Assembly (NCBI GenBank): GCA_037501455.1
Contig: CM074856.1
Span: 49,505,001 to 49,569,000, forward strand
From: Lantana camara
Taxonomy: Eukaryota > Streptophyta > Magnoliopsida > Lamiales > Verbenaceae
Length of the DNA stretch: 64,000 nucleotides
Direction: 5' to 3'
How positions within the stretch are numbered: position 1 is the stretch's first letter; every line of letters begins with the position of its first letter. The translations under genes were made by a program, and so were the position numbers. The notes beneath the pieces are model-generated. The model ran no database searches. It had not been told where the DNA came from and saw nothing but the letters and a program-made list of their open reading frames with translations. This document shows positions 12,342 to 24,087 of the stretch, piece after piece.

Positions 12342-12783
12342 TCTATAAACCCTCATACCCCCTTCACTTAGTCACTTTGACTAACCCTCTCGCCTATTTT
12401 AAAATGCATGATATCAGGAATCAATGAACGTCAACTAGAGGTATCTTGAAGCATTACAACCGTAGGTTGGATCTGATCATAAGAGTACACTGTCTTAAGC
12501 CTACTCTCTGCAGAAACAAACTATCTCATACTTTGTCCTTGCATGTTCACCTGTTGTACTCTTTTATGGACTACTTTGATCAATAACGATAATCCTTGCT
12601 CATTATACGTTATCCTCGCCGTTCATTGGTAAAGTTGAATCTCTTTATCTTCCGCTGCACTGTGACATATACTCCATTCATATATTATCCTGACCGTTCG
12701 ACGTAGTATTTCCTGAATGTTGGGTCTAACCTCCACTCAGGGAGTATTGCGGTGCGGGGTTGTAGTGCTGAGTAGGCGCTACA
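9640..12783 (+). mobile_element. Solo LTR (Tekay/Del-like gypsy) inserted in Tat RT
   Basis: The 3144-bp segment starts TGTAACAGCCCG and ends GGCGCTACA. It is flanked by perfect 5-bp duplications GATCA (9635-9639 and 12784-12788). It contains no coding domain. A TATA-like AGTATAAATACCCC at about 10496, followed by a CT-rich leader, marks a promoter. The terminal pattern and the block arrangement near 11850-12050 resemble the LTRs at 37242-40783 and 45497-48136, suggesting the same lineage but a different family. A solo LTR arises by recombination between the two LTRs of a full element. Confidence 0.87.
12279..12335. repeat. (AT)n microsatellite
   Basis: About 28 uninterrupted AT units inside the solo LTR, followed by a few imperfect units. 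The reading frame through it is meaningless. Confidence 0.95.
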
Positions 12784-15571
12784 GATCAACTGGTAGATTC
12801 AACAGCAGGGTATGAACTTATGAGCATGATGGATGCCTTCCAAGGGTATTATCAGATCTTCATGGCCCTCGAGGATCGCCCAAAAACCTCGTTTGTGGTC
12901 CATGTAGGCGTCTATTATTTCAAGGTTATGCCGTTTGGGCTCAAGAACGCTGGAGCAACTTATCAGCGCCTTGTTAACAGAATGTTTGAGAGCGAAACTG
13001 GAAAGGCCATGGAAGTCTATGTAGATGACATGATTGTCAAGAGCGAGCGTCAACATTCCCATTTGGAGGATCTCAAGCGAACATTCAACATCCTACGTCA
13101 TTATGAAATGAAATTGAACCCTTCCAAGTGTATATTTGGCTTTCGGGGTGGCAAATTCTTGGGGTACATGGTCAGCCAGCGAGGCATAGAGGCTAATCCG
13201 GAGAAAATTAAGGCAATCTTTGACATTCCCTCCCCTCGAAATGTGAGGGAGGTCCAAGTGCTGGTAGGCAAGATCATATCTTTAAACAGATTCATTTCCC
13301 ACTCGGCGGACAGGAACTTACCTTTCTTCAAAATCTTGCGCAATGCTCGCAACTTCACCTGGAGCGAGGAGTGTGAGAAAGCCTTGCATGACATGAAGGC
13401 TTATCTCTCGAGCGCCCCACTCTTGACCAAGCCCAACCCAGGGAAAAACTTACTTATTTATCTCTCAGTCTCTTCAGAAGCCACGAGCGTTGTCCTCGTA
13501 GCTGTACGCGAACGGAGGCATTTGCCAGTTTACTACTTAAGCAAGACCCTGCAATGAGTGGAGAAAAGATATATGAAGATAGAGAAATTTGCTTTTGCGC
13601 TCGTTAATGCCTCCCGGAGGCTGCCGTATTTCCAGGCCCACTCCATCACGGTGCTCACAGATCAACCCCTCAAACAAGTGCTTGCCAAACCAGACGTCTC
13701 AGGAAGGTTAATCAAGTGGTCAATTGAACTCAGCCAGTTCGACATCACTTTCGAGCCTCGCACGGCGATACAAGCTCAGGCAGTGGCGGACTTGTTAGTG
13801 GAGCGCTTCCACCTGGATACTGTGCCCTTGGTGGAAGAGTGGGTATGACTTCTGCACACAGATGACTCCTCGACCTCACAAGAGGGGGGGAGGGGGAGCC
13901 GGAGTGACCCTTAGGGACCCTCATGGAACGAAAGTGGACTACGCAATCAAATTAGCGTTCCAGGTCACCAACAACGAGGCAGAGTATGAGGCCCTAATCC
14001 AAGGGCTCAGGATAGCCCTTCAGAATGGCGCCGCTCGGGTCACTGCGTATGTTGACTCCCAGTTGATTGCAAGTCAGAGCGATGGCACTTATAAGGCTCG
14101 AGAAGCCACTATGGTGCAGTACCTGGCGTGCGATAAGGAAATGATCTCCAAATTCAAATAATTCCATCTGTTACATGTCCCAAGAGTGGAAAACGAGCGT
14201 GCGGATGCTCTTTCCAAGTTTGCATCCGCTCTGGAAGGTTCCTGCGAGCGTTCAGTCATATTCTTTAGAATGGAGAAGCCACTGATTCGCGGGGTGGGAC
14301 CTTCGGGTGAAGTAAACATGATTGATCCCTCCGAACCTTGTTGGCTTGATGACATCATTAAATTTATGAGGGACAGAACCTGCCCAAGCGACAAGGTGGA
14401 AGCACGAAAGATCAGGAGTAAGGCCCCTCGTTTCTCTCTTGACAATGACGGTCGATTATTTAAGCGGTCCTTCCAGAGTCCTCCATTAAGATGCCTGAGA
14501 CCCTCGCAGGCCAAAGAAGTATTAGAGCATGTGCACAACGGAAGTTGTGGGAATCACTCTGGTGGTCGAATTTTGGCTAAGAAAGTGTTGAGGAGTGGGT
14601 TCTACTGGCCCTCGGTATTGCAGGATGCCATCAACTACTCCAAGAAGTGTCCTAAGTGCAAGTTTCATTCCAACACCCCTCAACTGCCGACAGCCCAAAT
14701 GATCCCTATTAACGTTTCATGGCCCTTCGACCAAATGGGGATCGATATAGTGGGACCCCTTCCCATGGCGGTCGGACAAAGGAAATTTGTAATCCTCGCA
14801 GTGGATTATTTTACTAAATGGGCTGAAGCCGAAGCGATGGCGAAGATAACGTTCAAAGTGGTAAGGGACTTCATCTGGAAGAACATCATTTGCAGATATG
14901 GCATCCTGAGGGTGCTCATCTCAGATAACGGTTCCCAATTCATTGTCGTTGACACACGAGACCGGTGCTACGAACTAGGGATTGAGCAACACTTCACTTC
15001 CGTGGGTCACCCTCAAACCAACGGTCAAGCTGAAGTGACCAACCGAACTATACTCCAACATCTGAAAACAATGCTCGAAAGTAAGAAGGGGGAATGGGCA
15101 GAGGAGCTTCAAGGAGCCCTCTGGGCGTACCGTACTACCCCCTGAGCGGCAACAGGAGAAACCCCTTACTCTCTCGTGTATGGCTCTGAGGCTATGATAC
15201 CTGCGAAAATTGCTTAAGAGTCCGCACGCGTCGCCTATTTCGAGCCCACAACCAATGAGGATAATCGGATGTTCGAATTGGATTTACTAGATGAAAGGAG
15301 AAACGCTGCTTGGGCTTGTATTCACCAGTATAAGGCGACCGTAGCCCGCCAGTATAACAAACGTGTCAAAGAAAGAACTTTCCAGCTAGGGGACTTAGTC
15401 CTCAAAAAAGTTGAAGTCTCCAAACATGTGGGTAAGTTGGACCCCAATTGGGATGGCCCCTTCAAAGTCATCCAGGTACGAGTGAACAACACCTATCTGC
15501 TGGAGACTTTACAAGGCGAGTGTCTCCCTAGACCGTGGAATGCATGTAACCTTAGACGGTTCTACGTGTAA
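12784..15571 (+). pseudogene. Tat RT (C-terminal part), RNase H, archaeal-type RNase H, integrase
   Basis: RT continues with MDAFQGYYQI and the YVDDMIVKS active site (about 13018-13044). The normal RNase H follows up to 13848, with a TGA at 13555. A second RNase H (about 13850-14250) has TDDSST, NNEAEYEAL and VDSQLIA, the hallmark of the Tat group. Its start is shifted at a G-run near 13885 and it carries a TAA at 14159. The integrase has a His-His-Cys-Cys zinc site (HNGSCGNH, CPKC), GIDIVGPLP and ISDNGSQF with the Asp residues, and GQAEVTNRTI with the Glu. TGA at 15143 and TAA near 15216 break it. The C-terminal part ends NLRRFYV at 15571. Confidence 0.9.
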
Positions 15572-16525
15572 ATGTCAACCTTTGTAATTGCCCGCTCGTG
15601 GCACTTTGTACTTTCTTTTGACAGAAAGCATGACAGTTATTATTTTTAATTGCAAGCATGACAATAAGTATTTTACCAATTATTATGTCATTTACTTGCT
15701 TTTTCTCTGATTAATGGTCTGAGTAATCAATAGCGTTAAATGCCTACTCCGTGCCGGTCGTCCTCCACGTTGAATGGCTTAGTGGACGCCCCATTAAATT
15801 TCAAATCAACGCTATCTGTGTGTTGAAAACCCTCCACACTGAATAGTTTGACGCTCATAAGCGTGTAAACCTTAAGAATGAGCGTGTCGAAAAGGTGGGA
15901 TGCTAACTGCTTAATTTACACCAACTGGAAGCTGATCACACCAGTTGCGCTCGTAAACCCCTGATGACCCTCATCCTCTTTGGTACGGATACGCTCGTAT
16001 AAAGCTATCACTAGGCTAATCCTCCCACGGATACCTGAATATGAAGCTAACATTACAGTCGCGCTCGCTTTTATCCCATGCTTAGCAATTCCTACAGTGG
16101 ATTTCTAAGTTCATTCACGTTGCTGGAATGCTCAAATCAGAAGTACGCATCACATACTTGAGGCCAATACTTAGCTAAATCCCAGTGGGTTTCTAAGTTC
16201 AAATTCGAGCCTCACTGTGTATATGGCCCGGGTACCTTCATAAGAAACACCCTCGTGCCCGTACATTCTCGTCATAGATACTCAAATATCAACAAAGACA
16301 AGCATACAAACATCAAACATAAAGAGATAACAATGCCCAACATCCAAAACGAACGAAATTAAACTTCATTAACATAAACATTCAGGCAAAAGATAAAGAG
16401 CAAGTTCAGATACACTATCAAAAGTACGAAGAGCAAATACAGAATAAAGATATCTATAAACAAGGGTGGAATTTAAACAAGAATAAAATAGAACAGGCAG
16501 AATTTTGGAGGGCACGGAAGAGACA
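15572..16525. other. Non-coding 3' region of the Tat element
   Basis: This lies between the pol stop and the stop of the antisense gene. The sequence CGCTCGT and variants recurs. No frame of note, no LTR terminus and no tRNA gene were seen. Confidence 0.6.
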
Positions 16526-19439
16526 TCACTGGGCTTGACTCTCGGGCTCAGGAGGGGCAGTTGAGAGAGGAACTGGGGTCAGCACGTTGGTATTGGAAGT
16601 TTCAGCATCACCTGTTTTCTCGCCGACTTGAGCGTCGATGGTGATACCATCGTCCTCAATCGGGATAGGCTCAGAATCTACGTGATTGTCCTCTATGAAC
16701 TCCCTCTGGAGCATCCTCATGAGATCTTGATACTCCGGCTCTGCCAAGCTTTCCGATGGATCCTCATTGCGGACGATGGGCTCCAAGTTTTCATCTAAAT
16801 CCATACGCAAGCGCACATCAGTCCGAGCGCTTTCAGGAGCCATTCCCAACTTCACCATCTGCCCCACAACTTTCCAGAAGAAGCGCCGAGCATTATCGAA
16901 GCAATGGAGTTTGATGGCGAAAGCAAAAGCCTTCGAGTGCACAAATCTTGTCACCGCTTCCCATGCCACCTTCGTCTCCAAGCCGACCACCTTCTCCTGC
17001 AATTCAGCGAGAGTCTTCTTGGTTACCTCATTTTACCGAGTGCTCTCGGCCAACTGCTTGCCAAGCTCCCCGTTGGTGACCCTCAGCTGGTCGCGCTCCT
17101 CCTTGAGTTTCCTGTAGCGATCATCAAGGGCTAAGTACGCATCATCTGACCGCTTCAAGTCCTCCTTCAGCTTGTCCTTTTCAAGGTTGGAGGCAGTAAG
17201 TTGAGCGCAGACATTATTGTAATCCTCCTGCAGTTGGCCGGGGTCAGAGATGCGCAACAACTTCTTGTATTTGACCTTGTGTTCAGAGTAGGCCTGCCCT
17301 CGACCCTGCAAGTTCTTCAGCCTCGGGATTACTTCCTGAAAAGCCAAAAGTGAGGGTCACTATCGGGAGTAAAAGCGGAAAAGATTGGAGCTTCACAAAG
17401 AGATCTAAAGACTTACCGTCAGGATAGCGTGACAAGCATCATCTGCAACCCGAGTGGCATCATGCTTGTTCAGCTTGTCATGATCGCCGGAGAATTGGAG
17501 TTTTCCGACAATCTCCGCAACCAAGTTGGTGGTGGCCGCACTCTTCTTCAGGAGGACGGGGCTGTCCGTCCTTTGGCGCTTATACCGAGCGTCCCCCCTG
17601 CATCCAATCTTCCAAAAATCCTCATCCTCACGCGATGAGGTATCACTACCCTCGCCACGGTGGCCCACAATCACCTCATTTCCTTTCCCGGAGATGGGGA
17701 TAGAATCTGGCAACCTCTTCCTTTTCCCCGGGCGGTCAGCCCTTATCGTATCGTGAAAGCGGGCCAACTCCCGCGAGCGGTTTCGTGAGTTACTAGAACT
17801 GAGGGCTATTGGCTCACCAGGAGCAGCAGGAGGAGGAGTGGCACTCCGAGCGCCACCAATGGTCAAATCTTCAATAGGACCGGCAATCTGAACCTCATTT
17901 CCTGCACCCCTGAGAGCGCCCCTGCCTCCATCGCCTCTCCCTGGCCCTCGTCGGGTTCCCCTTCCCCTCGGAGCATTTGAGGGTTGACCCTGTTGTTGTG
18001 GTTGCTGCTGCTGCTGATTGGCGCCCGCCTGTTGAGCCCGCATCATTTCGGCAACCCTCTCGGCTTCCATCCCAGCAGTCAGTATTTGAACGTCTAAACA
18101 ATAAAAGCACGAGCGTCAAAAGGATGATATACAGATAGCCACTACAAAAATATTACAACCTAAACAAGTTAGTGGTGCTATCCTAAGTGTTAGAAAAGTT
18201 AGTTCCTAGAGTCTGACCGTCGAGGCCCATGATGTCAGCGGGAGGATTGAGTATCATCTCTGGAGGGTTGGAAAGCCTATATCGGAACAGTACACCCTCG
18301 CTCTTCATCAAATCCTTGGCCTTGATCCATTTTTTCTTTTTTTTTCATCACGAGGGCCAAACTCTTTGCTCGAAGAGCTTATTCGCGAATCTATCCTTAA
18401 CTAGAGGGTCGTCTCCGTGCACTACCTACACTCGGTGAGCTCCAAAAATCCCCCCGGGCGCCCCCACGAAGAAATATTTCTCTTTCCAATTTTCACCGTA
18501 CGACGTTGAAGGCGAATCAATCATCTTTAGTCCAGACTTGGCTTGGGCGTAGTAGAACCCATCAGTCGGGGACGAGCGTGGAGAGCGGGCCACTTGGATT
18601 AAACTGTTGAAGTTATCTATTGAAAGTTCGTAGCCCATAGCCCTCATCAGGATCACAAATGTGTTTATTAGGGCAATAACGTTCGGGAGAATTTGGGTAG
18701 GGCTGAGGACTAGGTAGTTGCAGATGTTGGCAACAACGGACGGAATCGGAAACCTCAAACCTCCGGCCAAGACAGAATCTAAGTATATAGTCATCATCCC
18801 CGGAGGCAGACGGTTAGCCCTCTCACCATTCAAGGGCAAACGAGTCCAGTATACCCTGTCATCCCAATAAACCTTGGCCTTCATATCAGTTAAATCTTCG
18901 AGCGTCAAGATGCTCTCAATTTCATCAGGCGATCTATCTGTTTGATGAGGATTGTTCTGCCTCACCCGGGTCGCTGGCTCCTTCCCTTTTCTCTGTCGTT
19001 TGTGGGGAGGCTGACCCTCAACTTGACGCCCGGATGGCCCTGTATCACCCTCAGGAGCCGCAATTGCCACCGTAATCCGATGGTCTTGAGGCCTTACAGC
19101 GCTTCTCAACACAGGAAACACTCTCTCCCCTTGCCTCTCCATCTCCATCATATTATTCATCTCTTCAAAGAGATGATCCACTCTTTCGGGCCCACGCTCG
19201 TTCATTCCTTGAACAACGGCATCAAGCTCTTCATCTTCACCCTCCAAAGGGGCCCTCGCTACAGGAATAGTAGTGGGGATTACATCTCCTGGGGGGGCCC
19301 TTGCCAGTGGAACGGCCATGGGAACATTGTCATGAGGGGAAGAACTCCCAACTGACATCTCGTCTATCTCCCTCACATAAGCTTCTGCATTGTTTTCCGC
19401 CATGTCTGGTTTTTTATTCTTGAAGATGAATCTTTTCAC
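16526..19439 (-). pseudogene. Spliced antisense extra gene of the Tat element
   Basis: Three coding blocks lie antisense to pol. The first (18426-19439) has an acidic, Pro-rich N-terminus. It then has a domain with RLPPGMMTIYLDSVLAG and FVILMRAMGYELSIDNF that resembles the plant 'putative gypsy type transposon' family (Pfam Transposase_28). A middle segment near 18190-18430 is broken by stops. The second block (17417-18090) starts after an acceptor near 18092 and is Gln- and RG-rich with basic patches. A clear 81-bp intron (17336-17416, GTAAGT...TTCAG, phase 0) joins it to the third block. That block is a coiled coil (17034-17335, then a stop) plus an acidic tail to 16526. Extra antisense genes of unknown role are known in Tat/Grande/Retand elements. 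Confidence 0.65.
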
Positions 19440-19700
19440 AAAGGTTCAATGGGAAAGAAGAATTTCGGAGTGAATTCAATGGCAGAAAAGTGTTCCTCAC
19501 CAAAAGTATCGCTCACACACAACCTAAATCTAAAGTTAGTATAGGAAATCAAAGGTTACGCGGATTTTACCTAAGGATTGAAGGAAGAAACTTACTGGAA
19601 TTTACAGAAATTCACAGAACTTTTTGCTTTGAGTGAAATTAATGGCGCGCTGTTTTCCCCCCAAAATACCATCCCTAAATTGTCCTCTTACAAAAGGAAA
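19440..19700 (-). promoter_or_regulatory. Probable 5' leader of the Tat antisense gene
   Basis: On the minus strand a donor-like CCAGTAAGT lies near 19593 and an acceptor-like TTTAGATTTAG near 19530, upstream of the first ATG at 19439. This suggests a non-coding first exon and a short leader intron. No convincing TATA box was seen. Confidence 0.35.
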
Positions 19701-20432
19701 ACTTGACCCATTCCCTACTTCACTCTTTCTCCACTTTCTAGGGTTTGTGATTTTGAGATAGTGAGACTTTTCAAGAAGAGTTCAAGGTAACAATTTTGAT
19801 AATCCTTTCCCTGAGGAGGTAATTTGTTTCGACGCAAAGTTTCTAACTTTTCTTGAAATCGCTCATCGTTTTTCACTCTGATACGAGTCTCCATCTGCGG
19901 ATTTTAATGTTTGGGCATATAATTGTGTTTAGATTACCTGTTGAAATATAATCTTTGTTTAAATTATTTTAATGACTAAAGATTTCACTTATCGAAACAT
20001 AATCTTTGCAATGAACGAGAGAGGAATTTGTATTCAGTTTTATCAGCCTTTTTGTTGCTATATTTCCATGAAAAATTTGAATAATGTATGGCTTGTATGA
20101 GCAATGTAAGCTTCGCTATTAGTTATCTTTTCCCGTGTTCTTCCTCTTTTTTTTTTTTTTGTTTTTCTTTTTCTGTAGTATACAGCTTCTGATGTTCTCA
20201 CAGAAGACCAGGAGTATGTTATTTATTTTTATCTTTTTGGTCCGAATAAGTTGAACCGATCTACACACCTGATAATGTTGTATTTTATATTTTACACAAA
20301 TCATCACTACTTCTACATTCCCAATGGTTGAATCATCTGTTTATTGTTGTTTGGATTGTCTGGAGTTGTATTACATGTATCCCAACCTTAATCAACCTAT
20401 TTTGAGATTCTGACATATACACTTCTTAGGGG

Positions 20433-21880
20433 ATGGAGTCAAATCTGAAATTTAAGCTTTTACTGCTGCTTGAACTTCTGCTACTACAGACGAACACATT
20501 TATGGTTATGTTGTCTTTATACCTTGTTTATGTTGTTAAACGAAGTGAAGAGCTTAGGCAAAGGAAGAAACGTACTTGGTCTATGATAACAAAACAACCT
20601 GATCAAATGAGCCAACTTAGAAGATACACTAAGATTAGTGATACAAGTTGTATTGACAACCTACGAATGGATAAAAATGCTTTTTGCAGACTTTGTTATC
20701 TTCTTGAACATTTAGGAGGGCTCAAGCATGAGCGCTTCGTGAGTATTCCTTTTAAGGTTGCCATGTTTCTAAATATTCTAACACACCACAAGAAGAATCG
20801 GGTTGTGATGGGTGATTTCTATGTGTCTGGTCAAACTGTGAGCAAATATTTTGGAGAAACCCTACGAGCCGTATTACGCATAAGTTCAGTTTTTCTTGTG
20901 AAGCCAACACTGGTTGCAAGCACATGTACAAGTGAGCCTTGAAAACATTTTACGGTAAATGAAAATTCAATTGAATTCTGCTTTTATTAATATTTTTATG
21001 ACATATCCGTTTCCTCATAACTTATATTACAAATTGATGTTTAAGGGATGTTTGGGTGCGTTGGATGGTACGTACATTGAAGTGATTGTGCGGCAGAATG
21101 TTCAAGCGAAATACCGAACACGTAAAGGGAACGTTGCGGTTAATGTTTTAGGTGTTTGCAATCCCCAGATGAACTTTGTCTATGTATTATCTGGATGGGA
21201 AGGTTCTGCTGCAGACAGTCGTATCTTGCGAGATGCTGTAGCTAAGCCTAATGGACTACGGGTTTCACCAGGTTATTTCGTTCAGATAAACCCATTTATT
21301 TTAGTTTATTTGAATAATTATGTATTGTTGCGCAAATGCAAAACATCTTTTAATTCAGTTTCTGATTCTTATTTTATTCCGTATTCAGATTATAAATCTC
21401 AAGTTACCTTGTACTACAGGACAGTATTACCTCGCTGATTGTGGTTATACGAATGCTGATGGATTTTTGACACCATACCGTGGGACCCGTTACCATCTTA
21501 AGGAGTGGGAAAATGGGGCATTGGCACCACAAACACCTAAGGACCTCTTCAATTTACGGCACAGTCGAGCACGCAACGTGATAGATCGAGCATTTTGTTT
21601 GCTAAAGGGTCGGTGGGCTATACTAAGAAGTCGATCTTTCTACCCTATCAAAATACAGAACTGGACTATACTTGCATGTGCTATGCTCCATAATTTCATA
21701 AGGAACCAAATGGAAATCGATCCCATTGAAGAGGAGCTCTTTTGCGACCCACCAGAACTACATTGGGACGACCGTGAATACACAGGGACTATCGAAGCAA
21801 CACCTGCGTGGACAAATCTACGCGATACAATGGCTACCCAAATGTTTCAATCTAGGCATGACCGAAGTGCACCTATATAG
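20433..21880 (+). pseudogene. PIF/Harbinger DDE transposase (HARBI1-like), decayed
   Basis: Three coding exons join in phase: 20430-20954 (ATG at 20433), 21046-21271 and 21420-21880. A leader exon ending TTCAAG at 19786 probably splices to 20430. The protein has the helix-turn-helix region (LRMDKNAFCRLCYLLEHLGG, GQTVSKYF) and the DDE domain: GALDGTYIEV (first Asp), GWEGSAADSRIL (second Asp), ADCGYTN, and RARNVIDRAFCLLKGRW. The third acidic residue, Glu in active relatives, is Asp here. A TGA at 20939 interrupts the end of exon 1. The enzyme would cut and paste the element with its Myb-like partner downstream. The Leu-rich start is odd and may not be the true N-terminus. No terminal inverted repeats were found. 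Confidence 0.85.
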
Positions 21881-22114
21881 CTTGGTGCTGAGCAATTACT
21901 AACTGATAGTTTTTTTAGACTGTTTTTGTTGTTTTATTTTATATTGGTATTGATCGGTTACGACCTGAGACTGCTTGGAGAATTTATTCTCTGTTTGGAA
22001 ACTGTATGATGCTATGAAGTACTTTTTCTTTAACTTCTTATGTAATACGGCTTATGGAAGCAGTGTTACGTGCATGATTGAAAATTCTAGTATCTCAGAT
22101 TACATTGGCTTCCA

Positions 22115-22118
<4 letters not shown>

Positions 22119-22145
<27 letters not shown>
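22119..22145. repeat. Poly-T run
   Basis: A run of about 26 T between the two Harbinger genes. The frames through it are spurious. Confidence 0.9.
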
Positions 22146-22249
22146 GACAATTCCAATATTGTTGTTGTTGTTGGTACATATTGTTGGTATACTGATTACA
22201 TTAGTTATGTTGAAAATCATAACTTTCTGTTTTGATTATTGTGTAGGAA

Positions 22250-23535
22250 ATGCATCGCCCGTGCGAAACATCGCGTGTGAAGACTGAAAAGGGTAAAGGT
22301 TTGGTTGTTCCTCGTCGCTTTTGGACTCGAAAGGAGGAGGAGACACTGCTGCATTGTCTTGAGATGTTGCGCGCTGAGGGTATGAAACTAGATGGGTCTT
22401 TAAGGGGAGGGTATGTCAACCGAGTTGAAAATCTAATGGAGGAACGACTGTCGGGTTGCGGGATTAAAGCAAAACATATGCGGTCCAAAATAATAGTTTG
22501 GAAAAAGACTCACGCTGCAATGGCTACCATACTGAATGGTAGTGGCTTTGCGGGGTTTAGCTTGAACCGGAGCACGCATATGTTGGTTGAGGAGAAACCT
22601 CAAGCGTGGTCTGAAATCGAGAAGGTACATTCAGAATTAATATCTCCTACGCAATTGAATGATACTTTGACAATCCCCTAAATAAAAAAGATAATATTGC
22701 AGTTTGTGATGTATATGTATATATATATATATGTATACATATATATATATAGCAACAGATGGTGCCTTGTTTTAAACAAAATGTTTGTTGTCTTATTTAC
22801 CAATGAGATGACAGCATAGTATTTTCATAGAGTTGCTGTACATTGCAAAGTATATTGAAACACAATTTTTTTTTTTTGGGTTATTTCGTTGGTTAACATT
22901 GATATCTTCAATCTACTGCACTTATGTTGTATGTTTCGCATAATGTATAGGTTTATCCGGAATACGTGAAACTGTTGCGAGGCAAGTCAATGCCCTGGTA
23001 TGATAGGTGGTCTAATCTATTCGATAATAACCGTGCCACTGGTACATTTAGCTGCGATATTGGTGATGCTATGGATGAATTGCAAGTCTCAAGTGGCAAG
23101 AAAACTACTATCAATGATGGAGGTGAAACAAGCACTGAGGATGAGGACGACACAACCTCAGATAATATCGGGAGCAATGGTTGTACTCAACCGAAGGCAA
23201 ATACGTCCTCCAAGAAACGCCAAAAATTAACTGATTCTCTGCAAATTAAGGAGCTTATGGGCGACTTGATGACTTCTACTCACAAGGCAATTGGGGAGGT
23301 GGTAAAATCACTTTAGCAGCCAGCTACTAATACTGTATAGTCAATCCTAGATGATGATGCAAAGAAAGCAGGGTTGTACCAAGAAATTGTTGTGCTGCCT
23401 GGCCTTTCACTCGATCAAGTGTTGTGGGCAACACGCCATCTGGCAAACAACAGCAACGACATGTTGGCCTTTCACTGCATTCCTTTCGAGGTTCGTGCAG
23501 CCTTCATCATGTCCTTGTTGGGGACATATAACTAG
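22250..23535 (+). pseudogene. PIF/Harbinger ORF2, Myb/SANT-like protein, decayed
   Basis: Exon 22247-22624 follows an acceptor (TGTGTAG), with the ATG at 22250. It splices in phase 0 to 22951-23535 (donor AAG|GTACAT, acceptor TGTATAG). Residues 1-126 include FWTRKEEETLLHCLEML, AKHMRSKIIVWKKTH and GFAGFSLNRSTHM. Exon 2 starts VYPEYVKLLRGKSMPWYDRW. Together they form the trihelix-like Myb/SANT domain of plant Harbinger partners. An acidic Thr/Ser linker follows, then a C-terminal helical tail. Two TAG codons (23314 and 23338), each plausibly from CAG, cut the tail in frame. It lies 370 bp after the transposase on the same strand, the usual two-gene arrangement. In active elements this partner binds the ends and recruits the transposase. 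Confidence 0.82.
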
Positions 23536-24087
23536 TGAAGCTCGTCATGTTTGTTTGGGTTTGAATACCCCTTTTTGATCCTCCCAACACTTCAAACAGC
23601 AGTACCCCTTTTGTTTTGTGAATGCATTTTAGCAATGATTACCTGATGGGAAGGATGATAATATGGTAGTGTCTGGATATGTACGCTATTTTGCCTAAAC
23701 AATTCCGATAGTATTTGGAAGGCTTGATGACATTACAATCCACTATTAGGTATATGAATCCACCTTTTGGAAAGGCAGTGTAATTGAATATTGTTATTTC
23801 TATTTAGTTTAGTTATGTGGGTTATTGTTCTTTGCAAGTTACAATATTTTAATTTTTGTACATTTCTCACTTATGGCATTAGTGAAATTGCAATATGTGA
23901 GGTCTAAACATACTCTGGTCAGAGTGATAGTTTTAATTTTCTACACAAAATGTTTAAATTTCACGTTACAAACTCAGTAGGATACAAAAGCAGAAAAAAA
24001 AAAAAAAAGGGGAAAAGAAGTGAAAACAACATCTTAATACTACATGAAACTAACCAGAATATTCATAAACATGGCAGGGCATTTTAT
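23536..24087. other. Spacer between Harbinger ORF2 and the Myb/SANT array
   Basis: AT-rich, with an A-rich stretch at 23993-24010. No gene or terminal repeat was recognised. Confidence 0.5.

Larger units (their letters stand above)
5354..19700 (+). mobile_element. Ty3/gypsy Tat/Ogre-lineage retrotransposon, 3' end not found
   Basis: A 5' LTR (5354-6212), a primer site and gag/protease/RT/RNase H/second RNase H/integrase lie on the plus strand. A large 3' region then carries an antisense gene. A second, archaeal-type RNase H after the normal one, and antisense extra genes near the 3' end, are known marks of the Tat group. No 3' LTR resembling 5354-6212 is visible before the Harbinger gene starts near 19.7 kb, so the right end is truncated or too diverged; the coordinate given is approximate. 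A solo LTR of another family splits RT at 9640-12783. Many stops and frameshifts make it dead. Confidence 0.85.

Noticed and set aside
12227..12427. Frame with long Tyr-Ile repeats
   Set aside because: It is the translation of an (AT)n microsatellite.
19640..19790. A 3' LTR for the Tat element
   Set aside because: No terminus or block from 5354-6212 was found here. The sequence is better explained as the antisense gene leader and the Harbinger leader exon.
20433..20540. Leu-rich N-terminus as a signal peptide or membrane protein
   Set aside because: It precedes a clear HARBI1-like transposase in a decayed gene and is probably an inaccurate start or leader sequence.
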